Assembly (NCBI GenBank): GCA_025602905.1
Contig: JAHLKI010000006.1
Location: forward strand, 1,216,569-1,280,568
Direction: 5' to 3'
DNA: 64,000 bases
Source: Phlyctochytrium arcticum
Lineage: Eukaryota; Chytridiomycota; Chytridiomycetes; Chytridiales; Chytridiaceae
The translations under genes and the position numbers were made by a program. Under the pieces are notes generated by a model. It was not told the DNA's origin. It was given only the letters and a program-made list of their open reading frames with translations, and made no database searches. Position 1 is the stretch's first letter; every line of letters starts with the position of its first letter. Below, one piece after another: positions 21,804-34,100 of this stretch.

Positions 21804-23642
21804 CTAAAGACTGCTAACCTCCCGATCCACGGGGGGAGAAGCATAAGGTGACGTGCTCTGCTGGTGTTGTTGTTCATGCAAGGAAGGCGACAGCACGGGA
21901 GCAATTAGACTCGACATGCTTGAATGGGAGGAGGAGGATGATTTGACGAGTGGGGATTTAGAGGTTGTGGTGGAAGGTAGAGGGTTGTGAAAGGGAAAGA
22001 GGGCGGCGGGGGATTTGCCGAGTGGTGAAAAAGAGGCGAGGACGGCGGGGGGAGGGAGGATGGTTGTTGTTGTCGGGGATGGGTTGCGTTGGTGGGGGGG
22101 AGGCGAAGACGAGGATGAGAGGGAGCGGGAAGCGAGGGACGAGGGGGGTGGTGTGGTGATGGTGGGTTTCATGTCGCGGCCCCGGACATTATCGGGTGAC
22201 CAGTCCAGGCGGCGGCGTTGGGATGACGACGTGGATGGAGACGGGTCAGAGGGTGCCGGCCGTTTAGCAGCATATGTCGCCGAGGATTGGAAACTAGGGG
22301 GTGGAAACGAGCCGTGATGGCTCCGGTGAGAGTCGCCCATGGGTGGAGGAGGAGCCAGTGTCCGCATATGTGAGTCGCCCATCATGGTCCCACTAGGTGT
22401 GTTACCTTGTGGTTGCTGCTGGGCCGGACCCCGAGCAGCGTCGCGCAAGAGGGTTTCAATGATGCGTTGTTGCGAGTCTTGCTGTTTAGAGACATTCCTT
22501 AAATCGGCCATCAAGTCCTGGACATTGTTTTGGAGATGTGTGAGTTGCTTCATCATCATGGTCTGCATATCCTGCATCATGCTCATTGACATTTCTGATC
22601 CTGCTGGTGCTCCTGCTGCTACTGGATTGTTTACTGGGGTATGATTGACGGGAGCATGACTACTAGGGTGAGCAGGGGCCATGTATGGTTGCTGTTGCTG
22701 TTGTTGCTGTACATGGTGAGAGGGTTGTCCATGTCCATGTCCATGCCCATGATGAGGGTGTGGTTGTTGGTGGTGAGGGTAATTGCTCGTATAGGTAGCG
22801 TGTTGTGGTTGGGGTTGGGGTTGCTGCTGCTGGGTAATAGTGTGAATGTAGGAAGGCGAGCGGCGACGGTCGGGGGATATAGGTGATGGACTCGATGGAC
22901 CACGTTGGTAAATAGTAGGTGGTTGTTGATGGTGAGAAGCGGCGTGATGAGGGTGATGATGATGATGCGAGACGCCAGCTAGGGTTGCGGCCGCCTTAAA
23001 GTCATCTGATGTGTTGGTAGGGTATCCTTGGGAGTGGCCTTGGTAGCGGTTGTTGTAAGTGGCACTGCTGCCCCGACGGTGTTGCTGCAAGTCGGGAGAC
23101 GAGACCGAGTGTTGTCGAATGGGAGAGGGTTGAGACTGGGGGGGCGATGGTCTAGAGTCCTTTTTGTCGGGGGAAAACGAGTCACTGGGGGTAGCACTAG
23201 GAGCCGGGCCGCCGCCGGCCGTCTGTGAGTTGCTAGTAGAAGGAGCCGACGACTTGCGACGGATTTCCGAGAGCAAGTCTGGGCGGTAGCGAATGAATTT
23301 GGGGTGAGAGAATTCGCGGGGTTCAGCGTCGCGCTCGGCGTCCGTCATGCCGGCGTGGCGGTGGTAGGAGCGGTTTGTTTTGTGAAAGCCGTAGAGGTTG
23401 AGTTGGCGGACAAAGGAAGTGTAGTTGTTGTGTTTAAAGACTTTGGGGAGGACATTACGAGCAAAGTCGACCGAGTCTAGGACGAGAAAACTCGAGCCGC
23501 TCGAGCTCCAGCGAATCAAGTGCTGGTATCCCTCTTCCTCGAGGATTCTTGGAGGGGGGGTTAGTTTCGTTTGCTTCAGAGTTTAGTATAAAGCAAGAAC
23601 CTACTTGTGCAGCTTTTGGATAAAAGTCGTCTTTTGAACCAT
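21804..23642 (-). CDS. HSF1: Heat shock transcription factor
   Basis: Two exons: 23642-23605 and 23547-21804; 593 residues, phase closing through AA|A. The HSF DNA-binding domain occupies residues 1-110: FIQKLHKILEEE, HLIRWSSSGSSFLVLD, VLPKVFKHNNYTSFVRQLNLYGF (here cut as two pieces) and EFSHPKFIRYRPDLLSEIRRK. The domain starts at the very N terminus. A long His/Gln/Pro/Ser-rich linker follows. At about 325-385 is a hydrophobic heptad region (MQDMQTMMMKQL and NNVQDLMADLRNV) that should form the trimerisation coiled coil. The C-terminal 200 residues are Ser/Pro-rich, as in activation regions. Nuclear activator of chaperone genes by family knowledge. A Skn7- or Sfl1-like relative is possible, but no receiver domain is present. 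The upstream region carries an HSE (see 23914-23931). Confidence 0.93.
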
Positions 23643-24438
23643 GTTTGCTCTTTTTCCATGCGGGGTAAGGTTTCAAAGTTTTGCTGTCGGGGAGTAGGTT
23701 CCTTTACTGATTTTGCGAGTGTGTGTGAGTGAGTTCCAAGTCCAAGTCCAAGTGGTACTAGGTAGCAAAGGAATAGGATAGTGCAATGAACGTCAAGAAC
23801 AAGGAAAGGGAAAGCGAAGGGGAACCCCCGTTTAAGTAGGGAAAAAAAAGAAGGAAACGAGAACCGAAAAGAATAAGGTTAAAAGCGGGGCGTTTAGCTT
23901 TTAAGGTCGACTGTTCCGGAAAGAATGTTCCGCCGTCCGCGCCGCATTCGCTGTGTGTGACGTGGCGCAGGATCGAGTCATTGCGCGTGATGCCGGAGAG
24001 TCCGCCTGAGAGTCAGTCAGTCCGAGGGGCTGGCCGAAAGGTCCGAGGGCTCTGCTTTATCCGTGTCCGTGTGGCTGCTATTCACTGTGTGTGTGCTATT
24101 CGTGCTATTGCGCTGTGTGTGTGCTCTCTCTCTCTCTCGCCTCGCTCGCCCAAAGCACGTGCACTGAGAGCCGAGTCACATCGGACTCTCAAGCTAGGGT
24201 TCAAAAGGAAGCCTGAATATTCTCAGTGGAAGCAGAACAAACGGGCACACACTGCGGGTGACGGGTCCGTTCCGCGTGAGAGTCTTCCATGTTGTGCTGT
24301 GACTCACTTTGTTTTGGAGACATTCGTGAGTTTTATATATAGGGCATTCACGCAAGGCATGGATGGAGTAGTATATACAGTTTGTTAGGAATAGTAGAGA
24401 GGGATTATGAAATACACGGGTTATACAGACAAAAAAGA
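23643..24438. other. HSF upstream region
   Basis: Spacer of 796 bases between the HSF start and the 3' end of the bL27m gene on the same strand. It holds one strong HSE and CT-repeat stretches (near 24125-24140). Frames here carry no domain signature. Confidence 0.45.
23914..23931. promoter_or_regulatory. Heat shock element upstream of the HSF gene
   Basis: TTCCGGAAAGAATGTTCC contains TTC-CG-GAA, and a single base later GAA-TG-TTC: two inverted nGAAn/nTTCn pairs, a near-canonical HSF site. It lies about 272 bases upstream of the HSF ATG, suggesting autoregulation. Established for the motif; inferred for this gene. Confidence 0.55.
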
Positions 24439-25053
24439 TTAAAGCAAAGTCAGGTCAACCAGGTCAAACTTGCGCAGGCCGCCTTGGGCTGCTCGCGCCG
24501 CCTTCTCAGAGGCCTCCCGGGCCCTTTCTTCACGAGCAACCTCTTGAACGACTTCTTGCACATACGACAACCGCTCCACCGCACTCAATCCCAGGTACTT
24601 GTCCAGATCCAGCCGCTCAGCGACCCGCTTCTTCATCTCGGGCTTGCTCGCCCGCTCTCCCAACGTCCCATCATCCACACTCACAATCCTTCTTTGCCGC
24701 GCTAAATCATAGTGCAGCACCACCCGCCCCGCTCCCAGTGCAAACAGCGTATGGTCCCGCCCCATCCCCACTTGCGTCCCCGCATGCCACTCGGTCCCTC
24801 GTTGCCGCAATATAATCGTGCCTGGCTTGACCACCGTCTGGTGCGGTGACTTGAATCCCAGGTACTTTGGCAGCGACGTCCGCCCGTTCTTGGACGATCC
24901 TCCAGACTTTTTCGTCGCATGTCGCACTTGCTGGCAGTTGATTGTTACTTTGAGTTGTAGTTGTGTTGTGGGTCCGAATAGTCCTGCTGCTGCTGCTGAC
25001 ACTAAGCCAGATCCAGGCCGGAGCATGCTCGTACTCGCTGCTGCTCGAAACAT
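24439..25053 (-). CDS. MRPL27: Mitochondrial large-subunit ribosomal protein bL27m
   Basis: Single exon, 204 residues from the ATG at 25053. The frame stays open upstream of it but without another ATG. A basic, Ala/Ser-rich mitochondrial targeting sequence ([16 protein letters not shown]) precedes the mature start [16 protein letters not shown], the bL27 signature. Then come [19 protein letters not shown] and [15 protein letters not shown]. bL27 reaches towards the peptidyl-transferase centre. The extra C-terminal 90 residues, charged and Ala-rich, are typical of fungal mitochondrial versions. It is divergent from the CCDC96-like gene, with 256 bases between the two ATGs. Confidence 0.94.
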   Translation of the reverse strand: MFRAAASTSMLRPGSGLVSAAAAGLFGPTTQLQLKVTINCQQVRHATKKSGGSSKNGRTSLPKYLGFKSPHQTVVKPGTIILRQRGTEWHAGTQVGMGRDHTLFALGAGRVVLHYDLARQRRIVSVDDGTLGERASKPEMKKRVAERLDLDKYLGLSAVERLSYVQEVVQEVAREERAREASEKAARAAQGGLRKFDLVDLTLL

Positions 25054-25309
25054 TTCTCGCCTGTTGCTTTGTGTTGTCTTTTTGTTACTTGTCCTTGTGG
25101 CCGCTCTTGGTGGGATGCTGGGTATGAGACTAGAGTCTTGCCGGTCCGGGTAATTCAAAAATGCTTGCAGGTCAAAACCCCAAATTCACTGTCACTGTCA
25201 ACGACAGCAAAAATTCGATTTACCCCAGTGGCGCAGCAAAAACGTAATCCAAACTTCCGACTTGAATTGGGAATCTGGCCTCCTGAAATCAATATCTTGG
25301 GTCAACAAT

Positions 25310-27055
25310 ATGGCAGAGACGGAGGAACATATTCCTAGTGTGACTACGACGGAGGAGGCTCCCGATGTGATGGTACCGGCGGATGAGGGTGCTGTCCCAG
25401 GGGAAGATAGTGCTGTTCCAGTACAGGAAGAGGCCCAAGGTCCAACTGAAGGGCAAGGTGACGGTAAGAACTCGGGTTTCATTTTGGAAACTTGTCTCTG
25501 ATCAGTCAATACAGCTGATGCCACAGAAGAAGAAGTCACACTTCCACCACCCACTACTGCACCCACTAGTGAACCATCATTATCCGATGCACACCCATCA
25601 TCGGCTACTGAAGACCCCGAGCAAAATGTCCAGCCAGAGCACACAGAAGCAACAGTCCCTGATGTCGAATTCGTTCACGAGAGTGGGCAGGCTACTGACG
25701 CCGTCTATCCCACCGGAGAAGTGCTCGAACACGAACAACAACAAGAAGAAGAAGAAGAGGAACTAGAATTCAGATCATTCAGTCCATCCGCTCCCTCCCC
25801 TCAACCCGACACAACCTTTATCCCCCCCACAACCCGTACTCTCATGAGCCCCGAACCCTCTTCACCCCCCTACACCTTCCTCAACCTCGATCCAACCCAA
25901 ACCTCCACATTGGATTTATACACGAGTACCCATTTCCCAAGTTCACCACTGGGGTCGTCACCCCCACCTGTCGAAGAACTGAACCCGGCGTCGCCTACCG
26001 TCACTCGATCCCAAACCCCGCAAGTCACTGTGCAAGAGTCACCAGAAGTCCCAGCGGGAGTCGTCTTGGTTGACCGCGAAGACACGATCCGCCAAATCCG
26101 TCTCGCACTCGAAAAAAAGGATACATTGAGATCCCGCAACGCCCATCTCCAGAACCGCCTCGGCGACTATTTCAAAAAAAAGCGGCAAACCGACGAAACA
26201 AGGGAAGACCCCAAACCCCCCACCGACCTCACAACCCGCTACACGACCTCGTTAACCTCGTTACTCCAACTCCAAAGCACGTTGGCCACATTACACTCGA
26301 CCCACGCCAAATTCTCCCAAGACTACTCCCAAAAACTCTCGCTAAAACGCCTCGACACGGTCCAAAAAACCACTGAATTGAGTAATTACATGACCCACAT
26401 TGCCGAACTCGCCGAAAATTCTCGGACGGGGCGAAAAGTTCCCCTCAAAGTCGTGCAAGCCCTGACCTCAGTCCAAGACCGAAAAGACGGAGAAGTCGTT
26501 GCGGTCCGCTTAGAAAACATCAAACTAAGAAACCGCCTCCGCCGCTCCGAATCCCTCCTCCGCCAAAAAGAGGAATTAGCGGACGGTCTCCATTTAATCG
26601 ATTTCGAGCAACTGAAAATCGAGAATGCGACGTATAACGAGAAAATCGAAGACAGAAATGAAGATTTACTCAAACTCCGGAAAAAAATAACAACAATCGT
26701 CCAAGTCCTGACCCACGTCAAAGAAAAACTGCACCATTTGACCCGGGCGACATCTCACCTCCAATCCACTCTCTCCACTCTCGACTCGGCCGTCCTGGAA
26801 AAACGGGACGCGTTACCCACCCTCAAATCCGCGCGGGACACTCTCCGCGGTGAAAATGTCGAATTGAGGAAACGGGCTGGATTACTCGGATGTGATGGTC
26901 TATTACGAGATTTTGAAGCACGGGTGGACGAGACGAATGAGTTGCAGAGTCGGATTGATGGGTTAAGGCGGCGTCATGCGGGGTTGAATGCGGAACGGGT
27001 GGGTGTGCATCGAAAGATTCAAAAGGCGGGGATTGTTGGGGGTACATTTCCTTGA
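25310..27055 (+). CDS. CCDC96/CFAP184-like axonemal coiled-coil protein
   Basis: Two exons: 25310-25463 and 25515-27055; 564 residues, phase closing. Residues 1-210 are acidic and Ser/Thr/Pro-rich. From about 225 the protein is coiled coil to the end. The diagnostic stretch at about 400-450 reads LIDFEQLKIENATYNEKIED, then LLKLRKKITTIVQVLTHVKEKL. This matches the conserved domain shared by CCDC96 and CCDC113, which form a complex at the base of the ciliary radial spoke/nexin-dynein region. Such genes are kept in flagellated fungi and lost in non-flagellated ones, so this supports a zoospore-forming organism. CCDC113 is the alternative paralogue; the acidic N-terminal extension favours CCDC96. 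Confidence 0.85.
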
Positions 27056-28116
27056 ATTGGATTTTTACATCTATAATTACGCTTTTTGATTCCCCACTAC
27101 AATATTTTTTCCCACGTACGCTTATGTAATCGATTTTTTTTTGGATGTTTGAAAACAAAGAAAGATGGGGAAAAGAAACATGAATGAAGTATATATTACA
27201 GAACGAAAATTTGATTTCAACATTGACCTGCCCCACCATTTTCTCAAAAGTTGGACACTTCAATCCAAGGAATATCCGAGCCTTGATGCCCCGTGTTTGT
27301 AGGCATGTACTGAAGCTGACCCTTTTCATCATCTGCAGCTTATTCCGCGCGATCGCGCGAGTGGGGCATTTTGGTTTAGTATTAGGTTTGAGATTTTAGA
27401 CATTTTTCGTACTGTGCATGGAAATAAAGAATACCCTTGATCTGACGATTCTTGAAGTATGAATGATATGTTATAACCGCTACACTCATCTTCTTCACTT
27501 TGAACGGCGAATATGTGGATACTTTTGTCTTTTGGTGTGTATACCCTTGAGCTAAGCAAAATAGGAACGGAGAACGAGCTGAACGATGTTTGCGAATGAG
27601 TGACTGCCCTGCGCTGGGACCGACCAGAGGAGTACAGGCCGTGGTTTTATGGAGCCAAAAGGGCACACTCATCCACACCCAAAACTTGACTCGTCCCGTC
27701 CTTCATGTCATCATCATCGTCGGAGGAGAGTTCCTGCTCTTCGTTCCTTCATATACACTTTAGATGCTTTTCCAGCTTACGTAATCGAGCAGAGATTTTC
27801 TCCGACAGTAATATGATGAAACGATTTTGGTAGTTTTCCAAAATGGGCTGGATAGAAAAATTCAATTGGTCCGAAAGTAATACACATAGATGGACAAAAA
27901 AGTGATTTATTTATGTTCTATAGGGTTTTGACATAAGCTTTTTAATAAAAGAGTTTGGACCCATGGTTCTGGGGAATGTTTTTTAGGTTCCCTGAGCCTT
28001 AGCCGCTCAACCCCCTTGCTTATACTTATCCAGTGACCTACATAATAACAAATTGCCAATTTTATCGGGTGTGTAGTTTTGTGTGGTTCGACACCAAGGA
28101 GGGGTTGCCAAAAAAA
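27056..28116. other. Spacer between the two axonemal-type genes
   Basis: About 1.06 kb, AT-rich towards the right. Frames on both strands are without recognisable signatures. It presumably holds the CCDC96-like 3' UTR and the promoter of the large WD40 gene. No repeat or RNA gene seen. Confidence 0.45.
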
Positions 28117-31100
28117 ATGACGAGCAAACCCCTAACGGTAGCCGAGCGTCTAGCCGCCATCGAACAGGCCGCCGCAGAGGAACAGCAACGGACCCGGTAT
28201 AGGCAACAACGACCTTTATCCGCTGCAGTCTCTGTCACTTCTGAGCCCGAGGATGTGACGACCCGGCCACCGAGCGCTGCGGGGCGCCTGGAATGGGGCG
28301 AGGATGAGATTGCGTGGGAGCCATTTGAGGGGGCGGATGATGCCCGCGGAACAGTTTTGGCGAGTTCGGCGGTGCGGCCACTAGTTGTTGTTGAGAAACG
28401 GCCGGATTTGATTGAGCGGTTGGAGAGGGAGTGGTTGGCTAGTACGCGGGTTGGCGCTGCGGTGGAGGAGGAGGATGGTGGAGAGGAGGAAGTAGCTGAT
28501 CGGGTAGAAGATGATAAAGTGCCGATACATGGATCGATTATGGACCTGCTACCGACCGGATCAGATCCAGCAGATCTGCCATATCAACATGACCCAACAG
28601 ACTCTCCAAGGCTAAGCGTACCCAGCAGCTCATCACACACGTCCACCAGCTCACTCCCACAAGTCTCCAGCCCGTCCACCACCAACCCCCATATTCCCCA
28701 ATCCACATCCTCCTCCCGCCCCCTATCCGCCTCTCCATCCCGTCGCCAACCACACGAGCCACGGTCCGTCACCTGGGCCGACGAAAACGGGGAACCGATT
28801 ATTGTAGGTGAACTCCCCGCATTCGCCATGCGGCATCATCAGCAACAACATGATGAAGAGGATGGGCGGAGCGTGGTGAGTTCGCTGGAATCTGTGCATG
28901 ATCCGGAGGGGGAGGCTGCGTTTGATAAACAGCGAGGTAAAGTGAATATTGCTCCTGGTGGGGGGGTAGTTGATGGACTGATTTTTGATGTTGTTTGTGC
29001 AGTACATTCGGCTATACAGGCTATGGAGGAGGTGGACCGCTTTTTGAGATCTGGAGTTGATCGGCCTGGAACGGGGACACGGGAGGCAGAAATGGCGGAT
29101 GCGGACGCGGCACAACATATAAAGTCAGAGACAGACCAGCAGCGTTCTACTCTTGACCGAGTCCAATCGTCACCGATTATCCGTGCAAACCCAGTGGAGC
29201 AACAAAAACAACCCACACGAGTCCAGTCTGCCCCCACCGCTCGTGGCAAACAAAAGTCGTCACTTTGGAGTAACCCCCGCGACGCAACCGCAGTCGACTC
29301 ATCCTCGTTGCAGAATTCAAAGTCGAGCCGATCGGCCATTTCGGCTGCGATTGAGGCCCGTCCGGGAGCTATGCGGCTCGCACCTTTGGCCAGTCCGCGG
29401 ACAAGTAATAGTACGCGTAACCGTCGACTCTCGTTGGGGAGTGCGCGACATAGCAGTGTACGAACATCCACCACGACTGATGGTCGGGATAGTACGAGTC
29501 GTCCACTCATTCGGGAACGGTCGTCGATGGCTGCGCGTATGGACGATATAGCCGCAGCCAAAGCGCGGGCGATTGCCGAAGCTATCAGTCTTGCGGCTGA
29601 TCAATGGAACCCGGATTCGCCAACTCGGTCCGCTACATCCAGCCGCCCCTCATCCGCTCTCACCCCCGAAAAACGTGCAGCCTCGGCAGCACTATGCGCA
29701 GCCGCAGCAACAGGTGGTCGACGCAGCCGACCCGCTTCAGGCCGCGGCGGGGGTTCTTCATCCCTCTCCCCAACCCCCGCCGACCCCCCCTCCACCCGCA
29801 TCAGCTCCCGCCAACCCAAACCCGCCAAAACCCTCTGGTCCCTCGTCCGCGACGTCTACTGCAAAACGGCCGCCCGGGCCCTGCAACTCGCCAACCGCGT
29901 AGCCCAACCCGTCCCGTACCACCCCACCATCCGCCACGGCTTCCAATTCAAACACATGCTGCGCAACCGCCAAAACCTCCTTGGCGCCTGCTTCCACATC
30001 AAACTCCCCATCCACCATTTAGACGGACGCGTCGGGTCCGATACCGAAACCGACGACGACGATGAACTTTCCCCAACATCAAAAACAAAAACCAACTCCC
30101 ATCATCCCACAACTACGGACCCCGCAGGCCTCCCCCAACAACAACAACAGTACTACCCCTACACATTCGCAACCGTAGACCGAACCCGGACCGTGGCCGT
30201 ATGGGACATTGTCCGGAATATACCTACCCACCGCCCCAAAGCCATCATCCGCCTCGACACGGCCATCAGCGAATTTGTCTTTTTGACAAAGTTTTGCATG
30301 TATGCTGCCTGTTCCCATGACAAGTCCATCAAAGTAAGTTTTGCCTGGAAGGAAAACTTACGGGGGACCTGATATTGACGATATTTTTTTTTTGCGGGGG
30401 GAGTAGTTTTTTAACTCCCGATTTGAAATGATTACTTTGTTCCGGACACTTGAACCCGTTCTCTTGTAAGTTCATTCCCATTTTTTTTTTGTGGCCGGCG
30501 CACTTACTTACACAAACTCCATTTTTCTAGCATACGATATAATACACTAAACCACGAACTGATTACCGCCGGATCCCATCAAGTTTGCGTAAGTCACAAA
30601 TCCTACATCCTGTTTATCAAACTAACCGCCCAAAAAAACTTCAGATCTGGTCTTTGGAAGCCATCAAACACCGGTAAAGTTCCTCGTTGGCCCAAATTTG
30701 AATATGGGTATAAATTCTAAAACTTTTGGAGAAAGCAACGTTGTCCACATTCAACCCATCCTGAAACATGTGATACCCACCACCCTGGCCAAAAACGAAT
30801 GGATCTCCCATCTCTACGTCGACAATAAGAATTATAAAGTGTATGCGGTGGTGGATACAAGGATTCTGGTAAAACCATCAAAGCATATTTCGATTTTTAT
30901 TGTGTTGATCTGAACTCTCTGTGGGGATTTTTAGGTCTTTCATCAGCTGTACGGCAAGCAGATTGATATGTTTCGGAGTATCTCGTCCCGTCATATCTGT
31001 GCCGTCATATACCACGACTTTTATCAGTACACGGTGATAGCCTGTGCTGACGGGACAAGTACGTTTCCCTTCTCTCTCTCATCGCCCATCATGAACTCAT

Positions 31101-34100
31101 AAACATCTTTTTTCTTGTAAAACAGTACAGATCCGAAACATGAATAACGCGCTCTTGCACGAGTTTACCAGTCACACTAAACCCGTCACGGCACTAGCTC
31201 TGTACCCGCACGCCCCCATGATTATTTCCAGCTCGCTCGACTATACCGTGAGAATGTTTTCTCTGAAGACGTTTAAAGAGGTTTATTGGTAGAGTACTGG
31301 TATCGTTTTTTTTTTCAAAGTTGGAAGACTGCTAAAGAGTTTTGCATAGTCTGCATTTGAAGGATAAACCGCAGGATTTGCATGTTATGGATGATACCCA
31401 GCTTTTTATTCGGACGATGAATAGTGTGCAGATTTGGGGTTTGAATCATATCAATTCTGTGTTTTCGAGTTTGAGGTAAAGTGTCCTTCTCCGTTACTAT
31501 GAATTTGACCTGTTGACTCATTCTCCCCCATTGGGTAGTTCGCGAGTCAAGGATCTGCGGCGGATCAAAACACCCGGCAAACCCGCACGGTTACTGGTCC
31601 GCACCGAGGACGGCGTCATCCGTTTTATTTCCCCCGTCAATGGAAAAGCCATCACGACCGCCCTGCCATTACTGGAAACGGATAATGTGATGGATTTGAC
31701 TGTCTGTGCGAAAATTGGTCAGTTTGGAACATTGGATCCATTTTTCTGCAATTTTATTAATGGCGAGAATGGAATTAGAGCGGATGTATTTGATGCTCGA
31801 GAATGGTGAAATCTGGGTCATTGCGACAAATTTCAATCCGTGTGTTGTTGTCGATATCTGGAAATTAAGTGAAGCAGGTAAACCCCGCTTCGTTCCTCAT
31901 TTCAAGTTTCCGGACTAGACTTGACAATGGGGGTCGCTAGCAAAAGAAGATTGTATCCACGTCGTCGTATTCGATGGTCGATTCAAACCAACGGATCCAG
32001 TGACCCCCGGGTACGATACGTCCAAAGGGTTTGCCTTTTTTATGGCTGCGACGCGTAACGGACAAGTCCTCGTGTACGGAAAACGAGGTGGGGTGCGGGA
32101 TCGATACCAGGTGCGCTTACAAAGGATTATCTTTCGTCTTTTTTTCGGAATCATAAGAGACTTATGGTTGTAAAAATATCTAGCTTCACGCCGCAGAGAT
32201 TACTCAAATGCACTGTTGTCAGAAGCAGCAGTTGTTATTTACTTGCGGAGCGGGTAAATAGTTACTTGTCTTTTTTCGATGTCCTTACATTACATGAGCA
32301 CTGATCGATGCGCCTCTCAGATGAATTGATCAAAATTACTGCAATTGCCCCAACTTCTTCTGAACTCCTACAGCCCAGACTCTCCATTTGGACGCACTTT
32401 ATTCCGCGGTCGCTGGGCGTTCTGGGGACCATTATATGCGTTGCGGGCGAAGATGGGACTTTGGGCATGTATGAAGTCGCCGTAGATCGCAAAGGTACGA
32501 AACAAAAACAAAAAGCCAATCTTCACACTTGAAACCTGATACTGCGCATCTAGAATGGAGAGTTTTACCGGCTCATAATCGGAGTGACGATCACACGGAT
32601 TTGGTGACGGCGATTTGCACCATCCCCAAACTTGGACTGTTTGTCACCGCCAGTAAAGATGCCACTATTCGTGTCTGGGATACGCAAAATGCGTTGGTGC
32701 GGTAAGCGTCTCTTTTCTGACGTGGTGGTTGCTTGGTTTGCTCAAACTTTTACCGTGCAGAGAAATTCAGTTTCAGGAAAATATTCATAGTTTGGCGGTT
32801 GCCAATGCCAAGGGTGACCTGGTCATTGGTATCCAGAACCGGGTCGATATTATCCGACATTATTCATGTAAGCCTCGTGGTTTTCTTGTGCAGAATGAAA
32901 AATGCTCACACACGAAAACGACTTTAGATTTGCCTCCTGGCTACATGCAAGCTGTTCAAAAGTTGGAGCTTGCGCCGATTATAGCTGAACCTCCCATTCC
33001 TTTTGACGACGCCCGGACAAATTGGAAGGCTTTGATTCATCGACCCAATCGAAGAGCGTAAGTACTTCAGTCTCCGGTTCTTGCATGGCTCAAGACTGAC
33101 ATGGTACCCCAAAAAGCCAAATCCAGTCAGCCGAAACATGGTCTCTATTTCATGACGTGAATTTGGTCGGTACCGAGCGACCCGTCGAACATGACGAAGC
33201 GCAGGACGAGATTGACAAGCATTTGACAAGCGTGGGAGGGGCCGGGGCCGGTCAGGATGCGGTATACCGAGAATTAATGCGTAGAATGGATCTGATTGCT
33301 ACCAGGCGCCGAGAAGTGGTTGAGAGTGCCAGGCGACGAATGGAAGCCGAGAAGGCGGAAGGGCATCGGCAGGTAAGCATTTAAAATGGAGAAACAAATT
33401 ACGATTTTTCGGGGACTGAAGATTGAATAATAGGATCAAATCCTGTATGAGGAGTGCATGCGCTATTTACGTATGAAGCCCTTCTTTGGACGATCTAGAG
33501 AGCATCTGGACGGGATTCCAATCGACTTTCGACCTACATCTCCTGAGGGCTATCAACTCGACGATGATCAAACGGCATTGACGCCGTACATCCAAGAGGC
33601 GGCAGGAGTTGGTGGTATGGTGGGTGCATCCAAGACGGATTTGGCCGCACCTGGAGGAGGGGTCAGCTTAGATGTAAACACAGCCGCAACAACAGGGTCA
33701 ACTGCTCCAGCTGCTGACCCGTCTGGCACCATTACAACATCTCTGGATTTGGGCGCCACGAAACCACTAAAATCGCCCCGCACCTCGACCACCCAAAAGT
33801 CTCGACGGAAATCCAAGCGTCTCGGCGCTGCTCCCGACGGAGTCATCCCAAACTCCATGCTCCGACACGACATTGAAGCCTGGAAAGCAACCCACGCTGA
33901 TTTCCAGATCAAGGATTTGGGGATCGCACCCATTGAGCATCACGCCCAGAAAAAAGCGAGCAAGAAAAAGTCGGAAGACGATACCAAAAAGAAAAAAAGC
34001 GAAGACTATAAACTCAAACTAAAGGCTATGCTGGAGGCTATGCCCAAGGAGGAAGAGCCGGCACCCATGGAAGAGCCCACGGTGGAGGAGGAAGAAGAGG

